Shown piece by piece: positions 32,715-45,384 of a stretch of DNA of 64,000 nucleotides; within the stretch, counting starts at the first letter, position 1, and the number at the start of each line of letters is the position of its first letter. Source of the DNA: Melampsora larici-populina 98AG31 (Eukaryota; Basidiomycota; Pucciniomycetes; Pucciniales; Melampsoraceae); assembly GCF_000204055.1 (NCBI RefSeq), contig NW_006768818.1, forward strand, positions 519,526 through 583,525. The letters run 5' to 3'. A program made the position numbers and the translations under genes. Below the pieces are notes generated by a model. That model did no database searches, was not told the DNA's origin, and worked only from the letters and a program-made list of their open reading frames with translations.

Positions 32715-33624
32715 TCACTGCATCTGCAGGGTCTTTCCAGACTCATATAGTCCACACCTGTGCACACCCATCTGACTCTATTTGACTGATTGCTCGCTTT
32801 GAGCCAAACTTGGTACCCCACATTTGAGTACACACTTACTCATTGAGTACATACTTACTCAAATATCATATAATGCTTTCATTCTCAACCTCAAGACTTC
32901 TCCCGAGTTTGTTTTTTGCCTAAACGTACCCTGTGTTTTAATTGCATCAAACATCCAGATATACATACATACTACAGACAAAACGGGAGAAACAAAAAAA
33001 CAAACAAAACAAAAAACAAAAAGACGAAACGGAAACCACACAATATCACAGGTCAATGCATTTGGGTGGGCAATAGTATTGACCATGAAGCTAAGTGAGA
33101 ACAAAAAAACTATAAAGTTTTCAATGAGAAAGCTTACATACCTTGATAGTGGAGAGCGGTGAGGTTAATGTCTTGTTGCTTGTTGATGATTCGGTGAAGG
33201 TGAGGTGTAAAGGTGATTAAGCCAAGTTCGGAGTTTCGTGCGATGCAACTATCAGGATTGGGGCGGGGCAGACAGCTGGGTATTGTGATGCACCAATACG
33301 TGGTAGGAGTCACAAACAATGATCAAAATCGGCCTCTGGAGGCCTCTTGAGTCCCATGGCTTGTATTCAAACCTATTTACTACCGTATGTAATCCACATG
33401 AAGTTGTCACTGTTAAAGGAAATCAACTTCTAAATTTTAACCAGACCAACCACCCTCATGTAAGGTACCGATCTACCAGTCCTTGGGGGTTGGTATCGTA
33501 TTTTACTGCCATCCTCTGATCATCAAATACAAGCACCATTTACTACGTACACAATTCACTTTCAAATCCACCTCAAGAATCAAATTCACTTCAAGAATCA
33601 AATTCACCTCAAGTAGTCTCAACC

Positions 33625-35553
33625 ATGGCTACACGGAATACACGATCTCGCAGTCAGCCCCCCTCAGCCTCAACTGAACGCGGGCTTCCTGCCTCAAGAG
33701 GAAGAGGGTCCAATGCACGAGGACGTAAGAATGTGACTCTCACCCGTCCCCCACCTTCTGGTCCAATCGAGGAAGAAGACGCGGCTGTGAATGCTCTCAA
33801 CGATGTCACTGAAGCCAATCCCCATACCAATGATGGCCCTCCGCCACCACCAGCTAAAAAAACCTGCCGCCGTCCTGTCACACGAACCACTGAAGGTCGA
33901 GAAACGGAACTCCCCAATGACTTTCCAACGTACCAGAATTATCAAGAACTCAGAGACTTGTGGCCTAATGGACGTTGCCTGGAGTTGATGCACTCTCGTC
34001 GACATCTTACTGTCTCGCGGGCCAGCCCCGAAGCTGTTACGGAGCTGCTGTTAGCGAAGAAGAAGTACGAGTGGTCCATCCACATGATAGCAATGATGTC
34101 AAATATAAGTGTACAGACAGCAAAGCAGGAACTGTGAGTCGATCATTCATCATTCATATTTGTTAAGTTAATTCTGTAAACCAACGTTCTTCTTTTATTT
34201 GGTTGTTTGTTATGTTCAATTTCAGTAAGTTGATCAATCCTAGTGATAATCCAACAACTGGATACGACCGATGGAGAGCTTATGGCAAGCTATGCCTGGA
34301 ACATTCCAGTAAGTTTTGTTCGTGCAGTACTGGGACTCATTCCTGCTTCAAGCTGACAAATCACTTGATTTTCAGTGCCCAACAGGGGCAAGTCAAACCC
34401 GCCTCTAGCTACACGTAACGCCATTGTTGGAGCCGCCTGGACTAGTCTCGATGCCAACGAGGTGGCTGTTTTTGAGGCTCCCCTTTTTTTTGCTTTAGCA
34501 GGCCTACCCGATTACTCAGACTTTGCAACCGAAGAAACCAATGCAACAACCTCTAAAGGCCCAGCGGTCGCCAAGTTGAATGATCGAGAAGAGGCCCTGT
34601 ACCGGCCTATTTTTGAAAGACTTGTGGATATGGAGCGCGTCACCGCCCGGCAAGGGGAAGCTTTCGACGAGGCTGATCACCGACGCAAATCTCTGCGTGC
34701 ACTCAACAAGGTACATCATACTGTACGTCTTCCTCTTGTCATAATTGTTCTTGCTTCATTCGGATTTCTATATATCACATTACTGACTATTCTGTGTTAC
34801 AGATTGCCTGTGCTGCTGACAAAAATGACTGGGCATATTACTTTCTGGTTGCCAGCGCACATCAATCTTCAAAAGCGTCAAAATTAGGGTGGTCAAAATT
34901 TTACACCTCTCATCCTGCAGCTGGTGAGTATGTTGAACAGGAAGCGGACTTTGCCAGTACTTTTTCAGCATATGTTCAAGGCCTATCAGCGAAAGATAGG
35001 ATGGAACGATACTCATCAAATAGCAAGAAAAACCAGGAACCACGACCTCAGGCACCTAGTGATCGACTCAAGATAGACCTCGGAAATGAACTCCTTGATA
35101 TGCTGAGTAAGTCCACTTGATCGTTTCATATTCTGCTACTCAAACTGATTTTTCCTCGGCTCGTAAGAAACTACACTTGGCTATAAGCCTAAACAGGGTC
35201 TTCCACGTGGGCCAAATCCTCAAGAAGTCTTCAAGACCCGCGGAATTCCGATTAAGCTGGTGCAGCACCCTGGCCACGCTTTACCGACTGCTCTCCTAAG
35301 TGCGGGATTCAACAAGATGAATTGCAAGGGCCGAGAGCTTTGGCAACAAGACATCAATAATGGACTGTTTACCATGGAGAAGACAGAGCTGGAGGTGATC
35401 CCCCGCACTCAAAATCATAACCGAGCCAATAAAAACAAGAAGGTAAAATCACAAGAATTTGTCTCAGACGAGGAGGGCAAAGATGAGACGGAAGATTTTG
35501 AGAGATTGGACCAAGAAGACGATGACGATAGCAGTGAAGAGGTTGAAGATTGA
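33625..35553 (+). CDS. Companion protein of KDZ transposon, unknown family (538 aa)
   Basis: Exons 33625-34133, 34226-34308, 34376-34710, 34803-35106 and 35168-35553 join without any stop, 539 codons in all; introns are 61-92 nt with GT..AG ends. The ATG is in a good context (ACCATGG). The N-terminus is basic and Ser/Pro/Arg-rich (SRGRGSNARGRKN, PPPPPAKKTCRR), suggesting a nuclear or DNA-binding role. The middle (about residues 115-330) looks ordered and helical, with TGYDRWRAYGKLCL, AAWTSLDANEVAVFE and NDWAYYFLVASAH; a distant HMG-box-like fold is conceivable but unproven. The C-terminus is acidic (about residues 485-538, DDDDSSEEVED). It lies between the left terminal repeat and the transposase, same strand. 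It is the only gene of the element without a defect, which hints at retained function. Confidence 0.75.
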
Positions 35554-37743
35554 TATGTAATTCTGGTGGTAAGATTTCTCTCAACTCAGTCATTCTCTTT
35601 TAAAATGAACTAACCTCCTTTCGTGCTATTCTTTTGGTTACCTATGGTAATAACACCATATACCAAACTTCATCATCACTCTCAGAATACAAGTACTATG
35701 TTACATATTCTTGTAGTTTTGGTTTATTAGGCTATTTTACATTGTTTGGATCCAGCTCAAACTGTCCGCTAAGTTTTCCGCTAAGTTTTGTATGATGTCT
35801 GACCGATAAAATTTAAAAATAATTAAATCAAACTCAAATTACCTGTTAATTTTGTTATGATGTCTGACCAATAACATCCAAAAAAAACAGTGTTTTTATG
35901 GTTTGTAAATGTGGTTTATTAGGATATAATACATTGTATAGATCCAACCTAATTAGTCTGTTACTTTTCTATCAATGCCCAATAATAAGTCAAACTCTTC
36001 AGTGTTATTGATAGATATTGAAATTCATCACGTCTCCCAGGGCAAAATTTAGTTTATGTAGAATGATGTTCAATCAATGTGTTTCCTAGTGAAGGAAGCA
36101 CACACATAGATTGATTTCCTTTTGCACCAAATGTAAGAGACTTCAATATGCTTTATATTGAAGGAAGATGCTCAGTCTGGGGTTCTGTGCGTGTCAAAAA
36201 AACTCATGCTGAAGGTCAATAAGCAAGTAATGATAGTGTGTTTGTAAAAAGCTCATATTAAAATTCATAGCGTCTCCCAGCTCAAAACTCTAGTTTATTT
36301 ATTTACAATGAGTAAGATCGATGTACTTCGTAGTGAAGGAAGCACACATGATTAATTATTTTTTTCACTTGCCAAATGTAAGAAACTTCGATATGCTTCA
36401 TAGTGGAGGAAGCTACTTAGTTTGGGGTTTCTGTGTCTCATGTTGAAGGTCAATAGTAATCATAGGTTTGGCAAACAGCTCTTCATTTTTGATGTACGCA
36501 CAAGACTTCTCGTACTTTAAATAGATACATGGAGTGATCCCACTTCTAAGATGACTTTGTAACGTCAACAAAGTAGACCAAACCCCAGTACATGAACAAC
36601 AATCAAAACCCCTGTAACCAGTTTGCCAATCAATGTTTGTTGTTGACAGGATATCATTCCTTCATAATCAAGATGAGAATGAGAATGACGAGTTTGTTTT
36701 ATTGAGGTGATCATGGGGTAAGTAGAGTAAATCAACCAAAACATATATAGCTCAACAATGCTTTATCCACACGGTTGCATTCTGTTAGTACGGCTCAGCA
36801 AGCATTCCCATGATCCATCTCACATTCTCTTCTTTATATGTGACTCTGAGTGAATAGAATGTTGACTTTTTCACCCTTGATGTATACTTCAATGGAGAAC
36901 AAAGTCTGGATTCATTTCACCAATATCTGACTTGATCGTAGGCTTTTTGCATTTAAAATGTTATCTTGAGATGGCATCGGAATGACTGGCAATATTTGTG
37001 CATGACCACATTCTCTGACTTATACCGGCGTTAGACAAACTCTATCCAGACATGAGGAATGGAATATAAATGTGACTCATATGTATCAGGCTTTGAGAAT
37101 CTAGAATTCAACAAGCTTATACCGGCGTTACACATACTCTATCCAAACATGAGCAAATCTAGAGGTCTACTCATATACCGGCGTTAGAAAGAGACTATCC
37201 AAGCATGATTGGATTAGCAACATGACTCGGATCATGTTTAAATAATTCAGAGTTCAACACAAAACTGCAAGCCTCGAAAAACCTTGATGATTATGCTTCA
37301 TCAAGTCAATATATATATGTACTGAAAATCAGATGCTCTTGTTGAAGAAATTGTACGTGATCAATTTTCTCTGATATGTTGTACATATACATTGCCAAGA
37401 TTCTCAATACATAAACATGCTTGAAAGGTAGCAAAGTTTATGTTGTTTATATGTTTGATCAACAAATGAACATATATTCTACCATGTGGGATGTGATCAC
37501 GCATTCAGTAAGTGCATGGTTTAATTTTGATGCACGAGGTCATCACACTGATCAGCTGAGATGAGACATTGAGATTTTCAAACATTTCACATCATTGAAT
37601 AAGATCACGTATGTAGTGCTTAAGTACAAGCAAATTATAATGTGAACATCTTGACTCATCTTACCCGCAGATATACATTATCTCTGCATGATACCTATCT
37701 CTTTTCGTTTGAAATTAATCATCAACACTTCAAACAAATCAAC
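35554..37743. other. Non-coding interior of KDZ element with direct repeats
   Basis: No gene supported. Two diverged direct copies of about 180 bp lie at about 36015-36190 and 36256-36440 (shared words CGTCTCCCAG, AGTGAAGGAAGCACAC, CAAATGTAAGA). Three copies of a 35-bp motif starting TATACCGGCGTTA lie at 37021, 37118 and 37174. They may be regulatory or recombination sites. Confidence 0.55.
37021..37208. repeat. Three spaced copies of a TATACCGGCGTTA motif
   Basis: TATACCGGCGTTA followed by 5-10 variable bases and CTATCCA(G/A)(A/G)CATGA at 37021, 37118 and 37174. Spacing is 97 and 56 bp. It lies about 540-720 bp before the transposase ATG, so a role as upstream control sites is possible. Confidence 0.75.
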
Positions 37744-40700
37744 ATGCCGAAAAATGGTACAGATGTTCCATGCCCGCGAGGAACCCAGAGCAAGAAGAAA
37801 CGGACCAAGTTGACTCCATCCGAGCAACGACTCGCCGCATTTGAAGCACCCGAAGCCTCTTGGGCAAAGAAGTCATTCAGTCAATTGGCTATTGAACGAA
37901 CAAAACCCCCAGGCCCCGCTGAAACCGCTCCCGGCCGGCCTCCTGATGGGGAAGGAGACCGTGACGGGCCCTTTCCTGGTTTGGAAATGTGGCTACCCGA
38001 TCGGGAACCAATTCATCCACCTTCAACCCCTCCGCCTTCGAACTTCAAAGAATACCTTGCCATGCCTTCCTACAAACGAAAACGCATACGAGAAGAACGT
38101 CAGTGGCAGCACATCACCAAGGTCATGTTGCCGGAATATCTGAAGTGTAGCCAAATGACTTCTCAATGGGGAAATCTTTCAAAGTGGAACCACGATTGGC
38201 ATCCAACTTGCTCAAATCCTGCAAGATGTACCAGCCGCCCTCCTCGCGAAGTCGATATGGTCGACATTGCTAGTTAGTACTTATGTTATTTATATCGGCC
38301 AAACATGATTGATGATACTTATCCTTTGCATTCACAACTTCCAGTGCGAGAGAAGCAGAAAATTCAATTCTGCGATTGCCAGTCGGATCAAGTCCGATTG
38401 CTCCAGATGGGGTATATCGGCGGTACACCAGTCCATCCAGTCACAGCGTATTCAGTTCGCTTATTACGGTCATACCATACTTTATGGAAGCAATCAAGCG
38501 TACCAATCTCAAAGTATGCTAATTACTTAGATGAATTTTTAGACGCCTTCTCCCCTCGAATAGTTGTCAAAGGCACGGACAAGGTCAGCTTTTTTCTGAT
38601 TGTCATTTGTTTATCTTGTTGATTTGAATCAAGTAATACTTAACTATCTGTTTCAAATCATTTATCTTCAGCCTCGGCAGTGGCGTCGAACGCTTTCATG
38701 CGCTGTTGATGCCTATAGGGAACTAAACCGATTACAGGACGAGCTTATCGAACGTGCTCTCCAGCTCAATTCGTTGGACAACTTGGCAGGCAATTGCCCA
38801 CGATGCTTTGGACCATTGCCTGCTTCCGATCGACTCGTGGGGTGCGAGGCAGATTATCATGTCTGCCTCGATGCCAATTTCCAGCAGCGAAGGCACGAAT
38901 CAGCAAGCGACGAGTATGAAGAGCTCGGAGCAATTCTCACGGATTTATTTTTACCTCAAAAGCGAGTTGATGAGTGGGCTGACAAGTTGGATCGTAGTCC
39001 ACACCCTGCGGAGGCCGAATTGGTAAGTACCTACTTAACATGTTCTAACTTCTTTGATTTCTTGATTGCTCCGCTGATATTTTTTTGTGCTTTTGCCTAG
39101 GATTGCTGCACTACGCAGCACAAAGCTGCTAATGACCAACACACTGGGAAGACCTGGCGTGCGGCCGCTGAAACAGGAGTTATGGGTATGGGATGCCGGC
39201 ATGACAATCTGCTGTCCCTCATCAGCATCAACACCGGTGAACGGTGAGCTTTTCTTTTTCACTATCAACTTCTATCTTGATTTGTTCTGATTATTTGATA
39301 TCTTTGTAGAGCTTACTATGCGATGGCGTTGATCGATTGGCTATTGGAACAGATCGCTGAGGCTGTACAGGGTCAAGACTACAAGCGTGTAGGTGTTTTA
39401 TACGACATTGGATGTAACTTTGAGAAAGGGATCATTTGAGTGAGTTGCATCAGAGTCTCCAAATTGAATTATGTGATCGTTGATTATATCAAGTTTTATC
39501 TCTCTGCTTTGATCCAGAACGAGATTTTCGAAGCTGCTCGGGCTCATGGTCAGCTGCAATTCGCAACCAGTCTTTTCCATTCCTACGTCCATCAATGGTC
39601 ATGTCAACTTAAATACAATCCACGATTAAACATGGGATGGGGACTTACTGATGGTGAAGGTATGGAAAGGGACTGGTCAGACTATAGTGACCTTGTAGCT
39701 TGCCTCAGGTATGTTACTCAGGCACATCGTATCAGAGCTTTAACCATCCGAGGTCACCATCTTAATGAAAGGAAGCGTTTAAATTCGGGTGAGTGGTTCC
39801 TTATCATCCCTGTTGTACTGAATACTGACCGCACTGACTGCCTTCTCTGACTTACCTTACTTTCAAGCAGCAATCTCATCACACAACTGCCTAACAATCT
39901 CCGAACAACTTCGTATTATCAGTGTTTGCAAAATCTCAACACTTGAACTGCAGGGAAAAGGTCAACAATACCTTGCTGAGCAGTGGGACCGACAGCGCCA
40001 CTGTCAGCTTGAGGCAATGTCTAATGACAATCGCGCACTTCTAAAGAGTGAGCTAGAGACTCTATTGGATCTTGAAGAGCGATTTATTAATGCTCAGTAA
40101 GCTGCGTATTTAGTTTCTTCCCACCAATGATTCTACTAAAAACTGACATCATTGTTGACCCTCAGTAAAAAGTTGAAACTATTGCAAGCAAAAAATCGTC
40201 GCTCTCGAACCGAGGCTGAACAAGAATCATTGCGCCGACTACCAGATACACTGGTACTTTTTGAGGAGCAGATTGAGTTATCAATGCAAAGGCTTGGTTC
40301 AGGAGATTTTCATGAAGAAGTTGGTATAACAGGTGAGAATTGGTTTTCCTTACAGATGTAATCAATACTAATATGCTGAGATGACTTTTGATTGATTTAA
40401 TTGGGTCAGATCCACAAGGACGGGGTTTGATCAGAATTCAGCTGGCTAAAATGAAGCTCTTGGAGGCTAAGGCGGGTATTGTTGAAGTTCAGAATGAATG
40501 GGATCAGCGCGGTTTAGGTACAGTCCAAGTCGTACTTTCATTCTGTCTCATGTATACTGATTATTTCCTTTACAGGGTGCCGAAAACACGAGCGATACCG
40601 AACCTTGATGAAAGGTAAACAAGATCAGTTTCAAAAAAAATACAAAACTTTTGAGACACAGATCAACGATTACTCGTGGTTGGTGTTCCATTAACCGAGT

Positions 40701-41377
40701 GGAATACGGTGTACGCTGTGGTCGAATAGAGGAAGCAGTAATGAAATTTACGATCAATTGGATGGATTTATCAGGGATAGTCTCGTATTCCCGAGTCCTG
40801 GTCTAAATGAACTACGAGTCAATTGGTTAGATATGTACTGCAGTGTAGAAGTCTTGTTCTCGCACTTTACGTACTTCTCTCTCTCTCCAATCCGTTTCTC
40901 ATCTAAACCGTCTTACATCCATCATCAACTCTCTATTAGTAGTTTTTCTTACTACATAGTTCAATCGATACAGATCTCAATTTCACTACTGTTTTTTTTT
41001 CTTTTGATTGCCCTCCCGCCCTCTCCTTTTTATGCCTGTTTTTCCATGTCTGTCAAAGAAGCGTGTTATATTTCTTTTTCCGGTTCCGGTTTGGTACCAT
41101 TCTTAGCTCTTTCTACCCAAGTTTTTTTTTTAAAAAAAAAAGGTCTTTTATTAAGAATATGTTGTGGTTATGTCTCTTTTTTGATTTCTTTCTATATTTA
41201 ATTTTTGCTGTTTATAATTTGTACAAGGTCGTTTTTAATTTGTTTTTATTTTTTATCTATATGTTTTGTTTGGTTGTTCTCTTTCGTTTAGGGAGTGTAT
41301 TCACGTGTGTGATGGCCTCAGGCCTACCCCATAGGGGCTGATGTTTTCTCTCTATTTCTACTTCTCTCACATTTTCT

Positions 41378-42193
41378 CACTACAAGAAAGATAATATTTT
41401 CTGGGCAGAAAATTAAATTATTGATACACAAAAATATTGAGAGGCCAGGAGAAGGGCAAAAAATAAATAAAAATATGCATCTTGTTCCCTGCGGTGAGAG
41501 CTTCACTCTCCATATTTTTCCATATTTTTACAGTCCGTATTGATAAGTGTACTAACAATAAACCTTCACAATCATCCAATTACAACCTGTAACAAGCACT
41601 GAGATTTGGCTCATTAGTGTTTAGAGAAACTTTTGATTTCTGAAAATACTCATAACTTTTTCAATTCCGGTCCAAAACGCTCGATTTTGGGTGCATTGGT
41701 AAGCTGGAATTGTCCTCCAAATAGTTCATAATAGGACCACACAGCATGCTGGTCTGCTAAAAAAGATATAATCTTTTTTGTACATTTGTACATACAGATC
41801 CATAGAATGATTGTCATACTAGCTACATAGTTCTTGACCTTATGAAAGTTTGAGAGGAAGAGTTCAGATTTCTAATGCACTTAAAATCGAGTGTTTTGAG
41901 GCAGATTTGACAAAGTTATAGGTGTTTTCAGAAATCAAAAGTTTCTCTAAACACTAATGAGCCAAATTTCAGTGCTTGTTACAGGTTGTAATTGGATGAT
42001 TATGAAGGTTTATTGTTAGTACACTTATCAATACGGACTGTAAAAATATGGAAAAATATGGAGAGTGAAGCTCTCACCGCAGGGAACAAGATGCATATTT
42101 TTATTTATTTTTTGCCCTTCTCCTGGCCTCTCAATATTTTTTTGTATCAATAATTTAATTTTCTGCCCAGAAAATATTATATTTTGTGTAGTG
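41378..42193. mobile_element. Palindromic CACTA-type element, 816 bp, 3-bp duplication
   Basis: Starts CACTACAAGAAA, ends TTTTGTGTAGTG, and is flanked by TCT at 41375-41377 and 42194-42196. CACTA ends with 3-bp duplications are the hallmark of CMC/EnSpm elements. The two arms are nearly complementary for over 300 bp each (about 41378-41720 and 41860-42193), so the element can fold into a long hairpin. It has no coding frame and lies inside the KDZ transposase gene. Confidence 0.85.
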
Positions 42194-42232
42194 TCTGTTC
42201 CAGATCCCGGTTTGGTTTCTCACAGAACGTAA

Positions 42233-43839
42233 TATTACCTTTTCTAAAATGAATGGCACCCCTGGCCCGAAGAAAAAATATTTTTCAGCGCCGCAGTCTC
42301 CGCAGCCGGTGCAGTGGACTGTGACAGACAGATGCATTCAGATCAGCTGGCTGACGCGGCCTGCTGAGCACTGCTATTGGCAACCCCTCACCGAACGTTT
42401 TCTTTGTGAATCATTAGGGTTTTAATACCAATATGTACCAGTCGGTTTATAAGAAAGATTACCAGCAAAAATAAACGATTGACCATACCCATTCCAAAGA
42501 AGAGATGAATCAGAAGTAAGTCATCTTTAACTTGAAATTCATGTTTTTTTCAATTTTGGATTGATTCATCATAATTTCTTCTTTGGGTATTTCCTTTTTA
42601 GACCTTATTGACAAGTGGATCTTCAAAAGATTGGGTGAAAATCTCGACCTACACCAAAAGATTGGAATTTTATACCTCAACATAAAAGTAATTCCTATGA
42701 AGAAGGAAATGGATAAAGTACACAACCAAATTCATCAGTCAAATCACTTTGTTTTCAATGTTTATTTTGTTTTCTTGAAGAGTTTGAGTTTTTTTGCAAT
42801 TTAAATTGGTTTTCACATTTTCATGATGATCATTTTGTTTGATCAAGAGTGTTATGAATTTCTTTCAAGATTGGTATTCAAGTAAAGCGCGAAAGCAGGT
42901 TTCTTCTTTTGCACACCATTCTTTCATTCAACTTATTTTAATCTTACATCAACTCTGAATTTCTTCAGATCATTATGAAGATTTTCAAAGTAAAGCCAGA
43001 AAAATGATGTGATTAATCCAAGGTTTTTATCCTGTGTTTTTTTTGTTATTCCGGTGTGTTCTTTTTGAACCAGAATCAATAAAACAGATAGGAATTGATA
43101 TAATAACAATAAAAAGATAGACAAGAGAAAGAGAAAAGTTACAACCATAATATGTATGCATGAAGAATCTGTCAGTAAATTAAAATCAAAGGATTTTGAT
43201 TCAACAAATAAGAGTTCTTTGAAATGAATGAAGAAAGAACGAAGAAGACAAAAGAGAATTTCAAAGATGTCTTCGATTATTACTACCCAAATTAAATTTC
43301 TTTGAATTGAGGATTCTTGACGAGTAGCATAAGCTTAATCCGAAATATCATCAGCTAATCGATGAGACGAATGAATCCGATCCCAATCCCCTAAATGATG
43401 ATCATCGTCTGATTTGTTTTGTTTGACAACATTGCATCTCATGTCGTCAACCCCAGAGAGGAAGTCCCGCTTGATCTACATGGTCAAAAAAAGAAGACAA
43501 AATCAAAATCAAAGTCAAAGAAAAGAAAAAGAAAAAAGGTCAAAAATCAACATGAAATAGATGTGATAGAAAGTTGATAGGATGACATACGTGTGATCAA
43601 TGAAGCGATTAGTTTGAGGCGTCAGGGAAAATGTTGAGGAGGTGGGTGTTGAATGCCCATCGCAGATGAGTAAACGTTCGGTGAGGGGTTGCCAATAGCA
43701 GTGCTCAGCAGGCCGCGTCAGCCAGCTGATCTGAATGCATCTGTCTGTCACAGTCCACTGCACCGGCTGCGGGGACTGCGGCGCTGAAAAATATTTTTTC
43801 TTCGGGCCAGGGGTGCCATTCATTTTAGAAAAGGTAATA
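42233..43839. mobile_element. 1,607-bp element with 168-bp terminal inverted repeats
   Basis: Arms 42233-42400 and 43672-43839 are inverse copies with nearly no mismatch, starting TATTACCTTTTCTAAAATG. The 1.27-kb interior is AT-rich and has no convincing gene. A target duplication was not recognised. Long arms and empty interior suit a MULE-like or other non-autonomous element, but the superfamily is open. It lies 40 bp from the CACTA-type element. Confidence 0.75.
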
Positions 43840-44966
43840 CATTCCTGTTCGCGCACCGCTCCGCGGTAGCGCTACACGTACATCACATAGGCTGGTTAAG
43901 CCTAGTTTCCACACATAACTGCCACGTAACTACACTACTAGGAACCTATTCCAAGGAGTCGTATCCTGATTCAAACATGGAGCCTTGTCCACCAATTGAA
44001 GAACTTCAAGCCCTACCAATGGATGATGTATATTGGATCATAGGTAATCTGAAACATCCTGACGAACCGTGGGCTGGTGATAAAACTACGCAAGAGGGCA
44101 TCCAAGACTGGCGTAACTTTCAGCGCGCAAACGAGGAGCTTCGAAGAGTTGCAAGAGAGGTTTGCAGGATGCTACAATGGGCAATAGATATGAATGATAA
44201 ATTGCTCAACTTACGAAATTTGTTTGAAAGTGGTGAGTGCATCAACGCCTACTATGCTGGTTTACAACGAGCTAAAATTCAAGTCTTGTCACTGTATTAA
44301 GTTTGGGATGGTTCAAATTCGACTATGTGTACATTGGCACAGTGGCTGTTTCCTCAAATCGATCCGAGCGCTACAATCTGGAATGAGTGTAGGCTAGTTC
44401 TCAACTCCTTGCATGACTTGTTGAGTCTGAGGCACTCAAAATTGGTGATGGCGTGGGGAAACGATGCCGCAAACTTACTTCATGACACGACTACATACAT
44501 GGTCAACAGCTCAGAAAATGACAAAGTACTTCAAACAAGGTGGCTTTCAATGGTGCATGGTGCAAGTGGGGTTTGGGAGGGTATAGTAAAGGGGCAAACT
44601 ATCTGTTCCACCCAATTAGACGATTTGGAGGAAGTGGAGCTACAGTTGCCACTTGGTGAAGATGGCTAAAATTGTTAGGTGGTTGGTCTCTGTTGGTCTC
44701 TGTTTTAATTTGATCCGTCTGTCTACTTGTATTGTTCTTTTATCTCCTTCAATGGTTTCCTGTTGTTCCTCAATTTGTCTTTGTGAGTGATATACATATG
44801 AGTCGCTTTGACACAAGTACCAAAGAAATCCGAGTGATAATACATTTGAACAAAACACCTTGGCCAATATCGACCCTCCTTGTATGTTGATAATATTGTC
44901 CGTGAGGGAACCTAAGAGTGATGTACAAGCACAGGCTGAATAGCCAGTTGAGTGGACTTACGATGG

Positions 44967-45384
44967 GAGCCAGACTCATCTGTATACCCAGATGAGTCTA
45001 GATGAGTCTGTGTCTGCTCGGGGATGAGCAGGACAAACCCAGACAGGTCTGTAGACCCGTCTGGGTCTTCAGACGAGTCTGTAGACTCGTCTGGGTCTTC
45101 AGACGCGCCTGTAGACTCGTCTAGCGTTCCAGACGAGTCTGACAGGCCCTTGTGAAAAAAATCGGAAAATTGAGAAATTAGAGTGTTGAAACATGATTGT
45201 CTATAGTGAAATTAGTGGCATAAATCTGTCTGACAATTTTTTAATTTGTACTTGGTCTGTTTCAAGGTCGCAAATATCGATCTGCCCAGGCGAGCCGATC
45301 TGCATTGAAAGAGACGGAGACGCTCCGAGCTTAGGTCACGCTTTATGTACGGACTCAGTCCGGGTACTTAAGGTGCCACAGGTG
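44967..45384. repeat. Right terminal inverted repeat of KDZ element
   Basis: Inverse of 32299-32714; single-base differences are scattered (for example ATCGAT here against the ATTGAT equivalent on the left). Ends TGCCACAGGTG at 45384 next to the duplicated GAATCTGG. Confidence 0.9.

Larger units (their letters stand above)
37744..44669 (+). pseudogene. KDZ transposase gene, broken by TGA and by nested insertions
   Basis: First six exons are clear: 37744-38272, 38345-38583, 38672-39022, 39101-39243, 39310-39439 and 39518-39788; later coding blocks lie at about 39868-40099, 40167-40331, 40409-40516, 40576-40680 and, beyond insertions, 43960-44669. A CxC-type cysteine cluster associated with KDZ proteins is seen (IQFCDCQSDQVRLLQMGYIGG), then the finger-like GNCPRCFG. 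Catalytic acids fit CLDANFQQRRH (D), VGVLYDIGCN (D) and LTDGEGMERDWS (E). A coiled-coil-rich C-terminal part follows (residues after NAHKKLKLL). A TGA at 39437-39439, at the end of exon 5 (EKGII-stop), sits where relatives have Arg. The frame is also lost around 40690, and about 3.2 kb of foreign sequence separates the last part. Confidence 0.85.
32299..45384 (+). mobile_element. Complete KDZ (Zisupton-like) DNA transposon, 13,086 bp
   Basis: The ends begin CACCTGTGGCACCTTAAG and are inverted repeats of about 416 bp (32299-32714 and 44967-45384) with few differences. Both are flanked by GAATCTGG (32291-32298 and 45385-45392); 8-bp duplications are known for Zisupton. Inside, on the plus strand, are a 538-aa companion gene and the KDZ transposase gene; the latter is broken and carries two further insertions. 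The inner parts of the terminal repeats are arrays of AGACGAGTCT-like palindromes. Identity of the two arms and the perfect duplication suggest fairly recent transposition. Confidence 0.93.

Noticed and set aside
33001..33060. A-rich repeat (ACAAAACAAAAAAC) as a CRISPR or telomere-like array
   Set aside because: Simple low-complexity sequence without regular units; CRISPR arrays are not expected in a fungal nuclear genome.
40758..41341. Long hydrophobic frames after the KDZ coding blocks
   Set aside because: They are read from T-rich, low-complexity sequence and have no link to the transposase frame.
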